Positions 54,663 through 62,831 of a DNA stretch of 64,000 nt are shown in pieces. How positions within the stretch are numbered: the first letter of the stretch is position 1; every line of letters starts with the position of its first letter. The notes under the pieces are model-generated. The model had not been told where the DNA came from and did no database searches. It saw only the letters and a program-made list of their open reading frames with translations. A program made the translations under genes and the position numbers. Source of the stretch: Nesterenkonia alba DSM 19423 (GTDB lineage Bacteria; Actinomycetota; Actinomycetes; Actinomycetales; Micrococcaceae); the NCBI RefSeq assembly GCF_000421745.1, contig NZ_ATXP01000003.1, forward strand, positions 1 through 64,000, given 5' to 3'.

Positions 54663-55370
54663 TCACTGGGTGGCCCGTCCGAGCACCAGGGTTAGGATAT
54701 CGGCCTCACCGTCGGTGGTCGTCAACTGCTCCACCGTCTCACGTGCGGCTTCACGTTCGGCTTCCTTCTTCGACGGTCCGGTCCCGGTGCCGTAAGCGGT
54801 GCCACTGATCGTCAGTACCGCAGTGAAGGACTTCCGGTGGTCGGGGCCGGAGTCGGTGACGGTGTACTTCACATCACCGAGCCCGCGGGCGGCGGCGATC
54901 TCCTGGATGGTGGTCTTCCAGTCCTTACCGGCGGTCATCGCCTCTTTGTCTTCCAGGAGCGGAGTAACCAACCGGAGAACCAGGTTGCGTGCGGTGTCGA
55001 TATTCGTCGACAGGTAGGCCGCGCCGATGAGCGCTTCCATCGTGTCGGCGAGGATGGAGTCCTTCTCTGCCCCGCCGGTGCGGATCTCCCCTTCGCCAAG
55101 GCGAATGTGCTGCCCGACCTCTAGCCGCCGGGCGATCCGCGCGAGAGCCCGGGTGGAGACCAAGGCAGCCCGCAGCTTGGCGAGGTCCCCTTCGGGAAGG
55201 TCCGGGTAGGTACGGTAGAGGTAGTCAGTCACCGCCAGACCCAGCACGGCGTCCCCGAGAAATTCAAGACGCTCGTTGGTGGGAATGCCGTCGTTCTCAT
55301 AGGCGAAGGACCGGTGAGTCAGGGCAAGACGAAGAGTCCCGGGGTCGATGTGGACCCCGAGACTCTCCAT
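54663..55370 (-). CDS. rnc: Ribonuclease III
   Basis: 235 residues. The RNase III signature NERLEFLGDAVLGLAV contains E36 and D40, and DTMEALIGAAYL holds the second metal-binding pair. A double-stranded RNA-binding domain follows at about 160-225 (WKTTIQEIAAARGL, KSFTAVLTISGTAYGTGTGPSKKEAERE in pieces). It processes rRNA and other structured RNAs. It starts 13 nt after the rpmF stop, the usual order yceD-rpmF-rnc. Confidence 0.96.
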   Translation of the reverse strand: MESLGVHIDPGTLRLALTHRSFAYENDGIPTNERLEFLGDAVLGLAVTDYLYRTYPDLPEGDLAKLRAALVSTRALARIARRLEVGQHIRLGEGEIRTGGAEKDSILADTMEALIGAAYLSTNIDTARNLVLRLVTPLLEDKEAMTAGKDWKTTIQEIAAARGLGDVKYTVTDSGPDHRKSFTAVLTISGTAYGTGTGPSKKEAEREAARETVEQLTTTDGEADILTLVLGRATQ

Positions 55371-55383
55371 CAGTGCGCTGTGA

Positions 55384-55587
55384 TCAGGCGTCGGCGACTT
55401 TGCGACCCTTGTACTCGTAGAACAGCGGAGTGTCGGCTGAGTCGGTCACCAGCTTGGCCTGGTGCGGACGGCTGTAGACGACACGACCGTTCTCCACGGT
55501 CTTCACCAGTGCCGGAGCGGAGGCTTTCCACTGTGAACGGCGGTGACGAGTGCGGGCGCGGGACTTCTTCCGCTTGGGGACAGCCAC
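55384..55587 (-). CDS. rpmF: 50S ribosomal protein L32
   Basis: 67 residues starting with a GTG: VAVPKRKKSRARTRHRRSQW, then KTVENGRVVYSRPHQAKLV and YEYKGRKVADA. This is the cysteine-free form of bL32, closely resembling that of Micrococcaceae. It sits between the YceD-like gene (50 bp) and rnc (13 bp). Confidence 0.96.
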   Translation of the reverse strand: MAVPKRKKSRARTRHRRSQWKASAPALVKTVENGRVVYSRPHQAKLVTDSADTPLFYEYKGRKVADA

Positions 55588-55637
55588 GGTGTCTCTCTTC
55601 TCTCTCGGGGGCGTTCGGTCTTCGTCGGTGAGCCCGG

Positions 55638-56195
55638 TCAGGACTCGAGCTGGCTTTTGAGCTTCTCCAGTTCGGCGAAGCGCGGGTCAATCTGCTCGTG
55701 GGCGTGCTCGGGGTCGTCCTCCATGCGGAAACCGCACTGGGCGCAGAGCCCGGGGCAGTCCTCACGGCACACCGGTGTGAACGGAAGAGCGGGGATCATC
55801 GTGTCCCTGAGCACCGGCTCAAGGTCCACGGTGAGGTCCTCCTCCACCGTCCGGACTTCTTCCTCGTCCGCATCGGCGTCGCCCGCTTCCGCCTTCTCCG
55901 GCCAGCTGAAGAGCTGAACGACGTCGACGGTGAGCGGATACCCGATGGGATCGAGACAACGCCCGCACTGTCCGGTGACCTCGGCAGAGGCCGTGCCGGT
56001 GGCCAGCACTCCCTCATGCACAGAATCCAGCCGGAGGGCCAGCGTGAGGTCACTGTGCTCGGCGATGCCGATCAGTACGGTCGCGAAATCTGCCGGAGTT
56101 CCGACGGTCCGATCAAGCGTCTCGCTCGACCCGGGGCTGCCCTGGAGCTCCTTGACGTCCACGCGCAGCCCACTGGTCTGCTGTGGATGTTTCAC
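55638..56195 (-). CDS. YceD/DUF177-family protein
   Basis: 185 residues from GTG 56195. Two cysteine pairs are present: TGQCGRCLDPI and CPGLCAQCGF, spaced as in the DUF177 family, whose role is linked to ribosome assembly or rRNA maturation in plants and bacteria. A highly acidic stretch (EKAEAGDADADEEEVRTVEED, split) lies between them. It is followed by rpmF and rnc, the conserved neighbourhood of this family. TAGACT 8 nt upstream of the GTG suggests a leaderless or near-leaderless message. Confidence 0.9.
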   Translation of the reverse strand: MKHPQQTSGLRVDVKELQGSPGSSETLDRTVGTPADFATVLIGIAEHSDLTLALRLDSVHEGVLATGTASAEVTGQCGRCLDPIGYPLTVDVVQLFSWPEKAEAGDADADEEEVRTVEEDLTVDLEPVLRDTMIPALPFTPVCREDCPGLCAQCGFRMEDDPEHAHEQIDPRFAELEKLKSQLES

Positions 56196-56203
56196 AGCGT
56201 GCC

Positions 56204-56209
56204 AGTCTA
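56204..56209 (-). promoter_or_regulatory. -10 box for the YceD-rpmF-rnc unit
   Basis: TAGACT on the minus strand ends 8 nt before GTG 56195. TTCACG lies 17 bp further upstream as a possible -35. Confidence 0.4.
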
Positions 56210-56214
56210 CAGCA

Positions 56215-57123
56215 TTACAGGGACGCCGTGAACTCCTTGAGCCACTCCCGCAGATCCGGCCCGAGGTCCTCACGGTCGACGGCGAGAGTCACCACCGCCT
56301 TGATGTAGCTGAGTTTATCTCCGGTGTCATAGCGCCGACCGCGGAAAATCACTGCGTGGACGCCCCCGCCCTCCTCAGCGGGTTTGGCCGCCATGGCTTG
56401 CAAGGCGTCGGTGAGCTGGATCTCCCCGCCTTTGCCCGGAGGGGTGCGTTCTAGTTCATCGAAGATCGCCGGGTGCAACACGTAGCGGCCAATAATCGCT
56501 AGGTTCGACGGCGCCTCCTCCGCCGGGGGTTTTTCCACCAGCCGGTGAACGGGCACCACATCGGCACCGGGCTGTTTGTCATGACCGCCGGCGTCGACCA
56601 CACCGTAGGCGGAGACCTGATCTTCGGGGACCTCCATCACAGCGATGACCGAGCCGCCGAGTTTCTGCTGGGTCTCCATCATGACGGTGAGCAGTTCGTC
56701 CCGGGCGTCGATGAGGTCGTCACCGAGCAGCACGGCGAAGGGCTCGTAGCCGACGTGCTGCTTCCCGCAGAGCACCGCGTGACCCAGCCCCAGCGCTTGC
56801 CCCTGCCGAACGTAGTGGATGTCTCCCAGTCCGGTGGCGTACTGCACGGCCTCGAGCTTTTTGGTGTCTCCTTTATCCCGCAGAGTGGCCTCCAGCTGCG
56901 GGGCGCGGTCAAAGTGATCCTCCATGGACCGCTTGTTCTGACCGGTAATCATCAGGATGTCGTCAAGCCCGGAAGCCGAGGCCTCAGCCACCACGTATTG
57001 GATGGCGGGTTCGTCGACCACCGGGAGCATCTCTTTGGGCATCGCCTTGGTGGCGGGAAGGAAGCGCGTGCCCAGCCCGGCGGCGGGGATCACGGCTTTG
57101 CGAATGGAACCAGGGTTGCTCAT
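56215..57123 (-). CDS. galU: UTP-glucose-1-phosphate uridylyltransferase
   Basis: 302 residues from ATG 57123. Nucleotidyltransferase start KAVIPAAGLGTRFLPATKAMPKEMLP, DEPAIQYVVAEA, LLGDDLID metal site, SAYGVVDAGG and VHRLVEKP are typical of GalU. It makes UDP-glucose for envelope glycans and feeds the neighbouring glycosyltransferases. TAAGGT 7 nt upstream of the ATG suggests a leaderless message. Gap to coaD upstream is 40 bp. Confidence 0.95.
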   Translation of the reverse strand: MSNPGSIRKAVIPAAGLGTRFLPATKAMPKEMLPVVDEPAIQYVVAEASASGLDDILMITGQNKRSMEDHFDRAPQLEATLRDKGDTKKLEAVQYATGLGDIHYVRQGQALGLGHAVLCGKQHVGYEPFAVLLGDDLIDARDELLTVMMETQQKLGGSVIAVMEVPEDQVSAYGVVDAGGHDKQPGADVVPVHRLVEKPPAEEAPSNLAIIGRYVLHPAIFDELERTPPGKGGEIQLTDALQAMAAKPAEEGGGVHAVIFRGRRYDTGDKLSYIKAVVTLAVDREDLGPDLREWLKEFTASL

Positions 57124-57130
57124 ATTTGTC

Positions 57131-57136
57131 ACCTTA
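57131..57136 (-). promoter_or_regulatory. -10 box for galU, leaderless
   Basis: TAAGGT on the minus strand ends 7 nt before ATG 57123. The context GGTAAGGTGAC is identical to that at polA. Confidence 0.45.
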
Positions 57137-57163
57137 CCCGGTCCTCGGCCCCTCATGTGCGCG

Positions 57164-57640
57164 TCAGTGCTGTTCAGAAAGACGCTTGTGAACGGCTCGG
57201 GGGACGAATTCGGAGACCGCCCCACCGAGGCTGTGCACCTCTTTGACCAGGGTGGAGGACAGGTGGGAGTGCCTGCCATCGGCGGCCAGGAAAATGGTCT
57301 CCAACCCGGTGAGGTGTCGGTTCATCGTGGCCATGGATGTCTCATAGGAGAAGTCCTGGGGCCCGCGCAACCCCTTGACCACCGCCGTGGCTCCGACCTC
57401 TTTGCAGAACTCGGTGAGCAGCCGCCCCTGGGGCAGAGCACGCACGGTGACTCCACGCAGATAACTGAAGGTCTCAGCGGCCATGGCGACCCGGGTCTCC
57501 TGGTCGAACAGGGGGTTTTTTGATGAGTTCGAGGCCACCGCGACGATCACTTCGTCAAAGAGGTTCGCCGCGCGGGCGATGACTTCCACGTGACCGTTGT
57601 GCAGGGGGTCGAAGGACCCGGGGCAGACCGCGCTGTACAT
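57164..57640 (-). CDS. coaD: Phosphopantetheine adenylyltransferase
   Basis: 158 residues. The HxGH nucleotidyl-transferase motif GSFDPLHNGH, then VVKGLRGPQDFSYE and HLSSTLVKE (the ISSTxxR-like loop), identify CoaD, which makes dephospho-CoA, later phosphorylated by CoaE. TAAGTT (57652-57647) ends 6 nt before the ATG, so the message may be leaderless, though GGGGA could serve as a weak ribosome site. It lies between a GT4 gene and galU. Confidence 0.95.
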   Translation of the reverse strand: MYSAVCPGSFDPLHNGHVEVIARAANLFDEVIVAVASNSSKNPLFDQETRVAMAAETFSYLRGVTVRALPQGRLLTEFCKEVGATAVVKGLRGPQDFSYETSMATMNRHLTGLETIFLAADGRHSHLSSTLVKEVHSLGGAVSEFVPRAVHKRLSEQH

Positions 57641-57662
57641 ATCCCCAACTTATCCGATTGTT

Positions 57663-58889
57663 TCAGTCGATCTCGTCTCGTCTGCGGGAGCCCGCCTTCG
57701 CTCGCCCCTCTGCGGCCTGCTCGATCACGCCTAAAAAGCGGCGGAACAGCAGGTCCCGGTCGAACTGTTCACGCGCCAGTGTTAAGGCTGCCTCGGAGCC
57801 GGTTGCGGGGTCGATCTCCCCGGTGGCCAGCTCAGCGGTGAGTTGATCGGCGGCGGCAGCTGGATCCCGCGGCAGCTGCCAGCCGGCTCCAGCCTCAGCG
57901 AGCACCTGGGGCAGCCATCCGGTGTGATTGAACAACACCGGTCGGGCGGCTGCTAGAGCGTCGAAGACTTTGTTCAGCGAGTTGATCTCCAAGGCGGGGT
58001 TGTCCACCAGTGTGGAGACAGCGAAGTCAGCCGCCGGCAGCATCCGTTCGATCTCGGTGCGCGGGATCTTCCCTGGCAGCACGTCCAACGGGGAGAGCCC
58101 GTACTGTCGGGCGATATCCCGAGCCTGTCCGGTGGCCGCTCCTTCTCCGTAGGCGACCACACGGAAACGTGAGTCACGGCGAGCCAGCTCCCCCGCCAGG
58201 CGGACCAACCAGGGGATGTCATAGGTCACTCCGAAGCTGCCAGCATAGAAGAGCACGACGTCGTCGTCGGCCCATCCCAGTTCGGCACGGATGGCCTGGC
58301 GATTCCGGCGACCTTCGGCGAAGTTCTCCACATCGGAGGCGTTAGGCACCACGGTGGTGCGTGCCGCCGGCCAGACCCGTTTAACCCCCTCCTCCATCCC
58401 CGGGGAGAGCGCGATGACATGCTCAGCAGCCCGGTAGGAGAGCTTCTCCAGACCGCGGGCGGCGGCGATGGTTACGGGGTTCTTCACAAACCCCAGCGCC
58501 ACCGGGGCCTCAGGCCAGAGGTCCCGCACTTCGAAGACGAAGGGAGCACGGCGCAACCGGGAGGCGATAATGCCCGGCACCGCGGTTGTCAGCGGCGTGG
58601 AGGAGGCGAAGACGACGTCGGCGTCGACTTTCGCCGCATACCAGCAAGCACGAGCCATGAAGGAGACGAAAGAACGCACCCGCTGTTGGAAGACCATGGC
58701 GTTCTCATAGGGCACGGCCAAACGGTGAACGGTGACCCCTTCGAGCTCGGTGAGCTTATGGTCCCGTCCGCCGCAGATGACGGTGACCTCGTGACCGGCG
58801 CGGACCAGCCGCCGAGCGAACTGCCAGGGCCGCTGCCAGCCCGGTTCCCAGGGGAAGTTGAAGTGCTGGTGAATGTAGACGATCTTCAA
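57663..58889 (-). CDS. Glycosyltransferase family 4, WcaI-like
   Basis: 408 residues. It opens with a TTG start, (M)KIVYIHQHFNFPWEPGWQRPW, and has the GT-B N domain (FVFEVRDLWPEAPVALGFVK) and C domain (VVLFYAGSFGVTYDIPWLVRL, LPGKIPRTEIERMLPAADFAVSTL). The blocks EVRDLWPE and NxFDALAA resemble WbuB/WcaI-like enzymes of exopolysaccharide synthesis. AGGAG about 7 nt upstream supports the TTG start. Sugar and acceptor are unknown. Confidence 0.85.
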   Translation of the reverse strand: MKIVYIHQHFNFPWEPGWQRPWQFARRLVRAGHEVTVICGGRDHKLTELEGVTVHRLAVPYENAMVFQQRVRSFVSFMARACWYAAKVDADVVFASSTPLTTAVPGIIASRLRRAPFVFEVRDLWPEAPVALGFVKNPVTIAAARGLEKLSYRAAEHVIALSPGMEEGVKRVWPAARTTVVPNASDVENFAEGRRNRQAIRAELGWADDDVVLFYAGSFGVTYDIPWLVRLAGELARRDSRFRVVAYGEGAATGQARDIARQYGLSPLDVLPGKIPRTEIERMLPAADFAVSTLVDNPALEINSLNKVFDALAAARPVLFNHTGWLPQVLAEAGAGWQLPRDPAAAADQLTAELATGEIDPATGSEAALTLAREQFDRDLLFRRFLGVIEQAAEGRAKAGSRRRDEID

Positions 58890-58958
58890 ACAGTCTCCTG
58901 GGAAGGTCGAAGGGTGGCGGCCTGCCCTGCTGAGTCTAAAGGAGAGTCCATGGCCGCT

Positions 58959-59510
58959 TCATCGCGGTTCGGCTAACCACACCGCTGTGGTGCCGTAGGT
59001 CTTGTGGTGAAAGGGGCGCATACTCGGGGGCCAGGTGGGTTCGGGGCTACGCGAGGAGCGTTCGACGACCACAGTGGCCGCCTGGTGCAGTTGCTCCGCC
59101 GCGGCGGCGAGTACTTCAGCCAGTGCGGTCTCCTCCAGGGTGTAAGGCGGATCAAGGAACAGCAGTTCGATGGGTTCCCCCTGACGCTGACGCAGCGTAG
59201 CGAGCGCTGGTCCTTTGGTCACGCTTACCTGGTGCTCCTCGAAGAGTGCGGCGTTGCGCCGAAGCGCCCGGTAGGCGGCTTCGGCCCGGTCCACTGCTTC
59301 CAGGCTGCGTGCTCCACGGGAGAGCGCCTCGAAGCCCAGTGCCCCGGAGCCGGCATAGAGGTCGACGACGACGGCGTCATCAAGAGCGTTGAGCCCCTCA
59401 AGCCGAGAGAACAGCGATTCCTTGACCCGATCGGAGGTGGGCCGGGTCCCCTCCCCGCTCACCGGCGTCAAGCGACGGCCTTTATGGGTGCCGGCGATAA
59501 TCCGCGCCAT
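58959..59510 (-). CDS. rsmD: 16S rRNA (guanine(966)-N(2))-methyltransferase
   Basis: 183 residues. It begins MARIIAGTHKGRRL, with RPTSDRVKESLFSRL, the SAM site VVDLYAGSGALGFEALSRG and the catalytic LFLDPPY. RsmD methylates G966 of 16S rRNA. GAGGAG lies 6 nt upstream of ATG. It follows recG by 12 bp, the standard recG-rsmD-coaD order, although a glycosyltransferase has been placed between rsmD and coaD here. Confidence 0.95.
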   Translation of the reverse strand: MARIIAGTHKGRRLTPVSGEGTRPTSDRVKESLFSRLEGLNALDDAVVVDLYAGSGALGFEALSRGARSLEAVDRAEAAYRALRRNAALFEEHQVSVTKGPALATLRQRQGEPIELLFLDPPYTLEETALAEVLAAAAEQLHQAATVVVERSSRSPEPTWPPSMRPFHHKTYGTTAVWLAEPR

Positions 59511-59522
59511 CGTGTGCTCCTC

Positions 59523-61814
59523 TCAGCTGGTTCTGACCTCGGAGTCGGCCCGCCACTGGGTGACCCGTCGGCGCAGCTCTTTGGCAGTTTCCCACGTGGG
59601 GTCCCGGGTGGTCAGCGCGGTGATGTGCTTTTCGGCACTGCGAATGAGGTCCTCGTCGTCGACGAGGCGTAGCAGCTTCAACCGCTGGCTGCGTCCAGTC
59701 TGGGTGGCACCGAGCACATCACCCTCGCGCCGGCGCCGCAGGTCTAATCGGGCTAAGGCCATGCCATCGCCGGTGGAGGCGACCTCGTGTAACCGCTCCA
59801 TCGAGGGGTGGTCCTCGGGCAACCGGGTGACCAGCAGGCACAGATTCCCCTCGGTACGGCCGCGGCCGATGCGTCCACGCAACTGGTGCAGTGTGGAGAT
59901 ACCGAAGGAGTCGGCGTCGAGGATGACCATCATGGTCGCGTTGGGAACATCGACGCCGACTTCGACCACTGTGGTGGCCAGCAGCACATCGATCTCACCG
60001 CGTTCGAAGGCACGCATCCGCTCAGCGGTCTCCGCAGCGGGCATCTGCCCGTGAGCCACCTCGAGGCGGACCCCGGCCAGCTGCGGCATGGCCCGTAGGC
60101 GTTCCTCCATGCCTTCAACAGAGGCATCCTGGGCGATATGGGCCAGAGCTGCTTGACGGGTGAAGTGCCGGGTGCGCTGGATTCCGGCGGCGTCGGTGTA
60201 GGTCAGTTCGACCGCAGCAGCACCCTGTTCGAGCCCGAACCGGGTGAGCAGTTGACGGTTGAGCGTCTCGGCATCCTGTTCAGTCTGGGAGATCTTCGGG
60301 CACACGATGTAGACCTGGTGCCCGGCGGCGACTGTCTCGGCCACACGTGCCCACACCCGGTTGATCCATTCGGGTCCGCGGATCATCGGGACCACATGGG
60401 TGGCGATGGGGCTGCGGCCGGCGGGCAGGCCGTCAAGCACGGTGAGCTCGAGGTCTCCGAAGACGGTCACCGCCACCGAACGTGGAATGGGGGTTGCCGA
60501 CATCACGAGCATATGCGGGGTGGGGGTGTAGCGTTCGCGCAGGGCATTGCGCTGTTCCACACCGAAGCGGTGCTGTTCGTCGATGACCACCAGTCCCAGG
60601 GCCGCGAAGCTGACCTTCTCGCTGAGCACTGCGTGGGTGCCAATGACGATCCCCGCGGCACCGGAGGCGATATCCAACAGTGCTTTCTTCCGCTCGGAGG
60701 TGCTCATCGAGCCGGTCAGCACAGTGATACCAACGGGCAACTCACCCACGGCCGCGTGGATGGAGCGCGCGTGCTGCAAGGCGAGCACTTCGGTGGGGGC
60801 GATGAAGGCCGCTTGCCCACCGGCGTCGACGACCTGCAGCATGGCACGCAGCGCGACGAGGGTCTTGCCGGAACCGACTTCACCTTGTAGCAGCCGGTTC
60901 ATCGGGGCGGCTGCGGCCAGGTCGCCGGCGATGAGCTCACCACAGTGCCGTTGACCCTCAGTGAGCTCGAATTCAAGCTGCTCATCGAAGGCCGCCAGCA
61001 ACCCGTCCTCCACCGGTGGTGCGGGGCTGGCCACTGCGAGGCTCAACTCGCGGGCCTGGTCTTCACGCACCCCCTGCAGCAGGAAGGCTTCGGTAAACCG
61101 CAGCCGTCGCAACCCCCGCTCAGGATCACGCAGATGGCCGGGGGTATGGATGAGTCGGTGGGCTTCGAGCTCGGAAGGGAGGTCTTCTGCTGCACGCACC
61201 TCGGCCGGTACCGGGTCGGGCCAGTGCTCTTCGTCAGCGGCGGCGAGCACCCGACGCACACAGCGCAGCAGGGTCCAACTGGGTAAGGATTTCCGCGCCG
61301 GGTAGATGGGGATGGGGGCGTCGGTATCGAGCTGTTCCAGCCAGAGAAGGTCTTCTCCCTCGCCCGGGGTCCCGTCGGCCTGTCGGATGACCGCGAAGTC
61401 GGGGTTGTTCAGTGTCAGCTGGTCGCGGTACGTGGTGACCTGTCCGTGGAACCAAGCGAGTGTGCCAGCCCGGAGCGCTTTTTCCGCCTGGTACCCCATG
61501 AAGAACGCCATGGTCAGGGTGCGTCCGACGACGTCGGCGACGGTGACTTCGACCAGGAAACCTTTACGTCGCTGCATGCTGCGACGGTGCACGTGTTCCA
61601 CTTCGGCGGTGAAGGTGGCGTACTCCCCCGGAATGAGTGCATCAAGGGAGGACGGCTCATAGAGGTCGGCGTATTTGCGCGGATGCCGGCCCAGGAGTTC
61701 GCCAACCGTGGTGTACCCCAGTTCGCGGGTGAGCTTCTTGGCGTCTTTGGAATCCAGGACCCTGGTCAGCGGCGTCTCGGGCCCAATGGTCTGGTCCTTC
61801 AGGGCAGTGGTCAT
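59523..61814 (-). CDS. recG: ATP-dependent DNA helicase RecG
   Basis: 763 residues. Wedge (OB) domain at about 50-170, helicase motif I LLQGEVGSGKTLVALRA, Ia FIAPTEVLALQHA, II VIDEQHRFGVEQR (DEQH), III MSATPIPRS, and the C-terminal part with VVEVGVDVPNATMMVI and QLRGRIGRGRTEG. RecG drives branch migration and fork regression in recombination repair. GAGGTGA 10 nt before the ATG lies at the DAK2 gene stop, so it is coupled to it. Length is usual for actinobacteria. Confidence 0.96.
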   Translation of the reverse strand: MTTALKDQTIGPETPLTRVLDSKDAKKLTRELGYTTVGELLGRHPRKYADLYEPSSLDALIPGEYATFTAEVEHVHRRSMQRRKGFLVEVTVADVVGRTLTMAFFMGYQAEKALRAGTLAWFHGQVTTYRDQLTLNNPDFAVIRQADGTPGEGEDLLWLEQLDTDAPIPIYPARKSLPSWTLLRCVRRVLAAADEEHWPDPVPAEVRAAEDLPSELEAHRLIHTPGHLRDPERGLRRLRFTEAFLLQGVREDQARELSLAVASPAPPVEDGLLAAFDEQLEFELTEGQRHCGELIAGDLAAAAPMNRLLQGEVGSGKTLVALRAMLQVVDAGGQAAFIAPTEVLALQHARSIHAAVGELPVGITVLTGSMSTSERKKALLDIASGAAGIVIGTHAVLSEKVSFAALGLVVIDEQHRFGVEQRNALRERYTPTPHMLVMSATPIPRSVAVTVFGDLELTVLDGLPAGRSPIATHVVPMIRGPEWINRVWARVAETVAAGHQVYIVCPKISQTEQDAETLNRQLLTRFGLEQGAAAVELTYTDAAGIQRTRHFTRQAALAHIAQDASVEGMEERLRAMPQLAGVRLEVAHGQMPAAETAERMRAFERGEIDVLLATTVVEVGVDVPNATMMVILDADSFGISTLHQLRGRIGRGRTEGNLCLLVTRLPEDHPSMERLHEVASTGDGMALARLDLRRRREGDVLGATQTGRSQRLKLLRLVDDEDLIRSAEKHITALTTRDPTWETAKELRRRVTQWRADSEVRTS

Positions 61815-61824
61815 GGCAGCGATG

Positions 61825-62820
61825 TCACCTCAGCGGCGTACTGGATGACTCGAGGATCTCACCGGCCGCGCCGACGGCACTGAGGGCGCCGACGACGTCG
61901 TCGGTATGCACGTGGATCCGCCAGCGGTAGGTGCCGCGTTCGTCGGAGTCAGTGTCGATGGGGGTAATGATGACCGCCTCGCCGAGTTCGGTGAGGCGTT
62001 GCCGGACCGAGGCCGCACCCAGGGGATCCAGGGCGGCCGTGCACATCAGCTCCACCCCCTGAATCTCACCCCCGGGCTCACCGTGCTGGGCTGAGTCACG
62101 GTGATGAGGGCTTCGCTCCGTTGCGGGGGCCTGCCACCCGGAGAGGTCCTCCCACAATGCTGGGTCACTCCTGGTGCCGGTGATGGCCTCGGCGAGCGCG
62201 GCCAGCACCATCAGCAGTCCGAGGCCGCCGGCGTCGACGACTTCAGCCTCAGTCAGCGGCGGAAGCTGATGTTCGGTACGGCTCAGTGCGGTATGCGCCG
62301 CCTGAAGCATGGGCACCATGGCTTCGTAGAGGGCCTGCGGTGCCTCGGGATTCTCCGCGCTGAGGCTGAGCTCCTTGGCCCGGTCACGGGCAGCGTCGAG
62401 CACTGAGAGCATGGTGCCGTCCACGGGGTCGGACAGTGCCGCCCAGGTGCGCAGGCTTCCGCGATCCAGAGCTCGGCTCAGACCCGTGAGGCTCAGCCTG
62501 GTGCTGCCTCGCAGCGGTTCGGCCAGTCCACAGATCATCACCGCCAGCAGCGTGCCGGAGTTGCCCTGGGCGGTGCTCATCGCCGCGGAGCCTGCCCGGC
62601 CGAGCAGTTCGCCGAGGTCCTCTGTGGGGTGCTCCTGAATCGCTGCGCGGCAGGCCCGCACCGTGGTGAGCATATTTGTTCCGGTGTCGGAGTCAGCGAT
62701 GGGGAAGACGTTGATCCGGTTCAGCCTTTGGCGATGCTCGCTGAGGGTCTCTTCGGCCAGGGCGAACCACCGGCGCAGCGCCGGTGCTCGGTCCTGCTGT
62801 GTGCCTCGGTGTTCTCCCAC
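61825..62820 (-). CDS. DAK2-domain protein (FakA/DhaL-like), short form
   Basis: 331 residues from GTG 62820. The DhaL/DAK2 domain spans about 25-210: INVFPIADSDTGTNMLTTV carries the metal-binding aspartates, and AQGNSGTLLAVMICGLAE and DAGGLGLLMVLAAL follow. The last 80 residues (GVELMCTAALDPLG onwards) form a short alpha/beta tail. FakA-type homologues next to recG are normally about 550 residues, so this one is shortened, and DSD replaces the common DGD. It could be a fatty acid kinase subunit or a diverged phosphotransferase. It starts 11 nt after the LCP stop. Confidence 0.8.
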   Translation of the reverse strand: MGEHRGTQQDRAPALRRWFALAEETLSEHRQRLNRINVFPIADSDTGTNMLTTVRACRAAIQEHPTEDLGELLGRAGSAAMSTAQGNSGTLLAVMICGLAEPLRGSTRLSLTGLSRALDRGSLRTWAALSDPVDGTMLSVLDAARDRAKELSLSAENPEAPQALYEAMVPMLQAAHTALSRTEHQLPPLTEAEVVDAGGLGLLMVLAALAEAITGTRSDPALWEDLSGWQAPATERSPHHRDSAQHGEPGGEIQGVELMCTAALDPLGAASVRQRLTELGEAVIITPIDTDSDERGTYRWRIHVHTDDVVGALSAVGAAGEILESSSTPLR

Positions 62821-62831
62821 AGCCGACGAGG

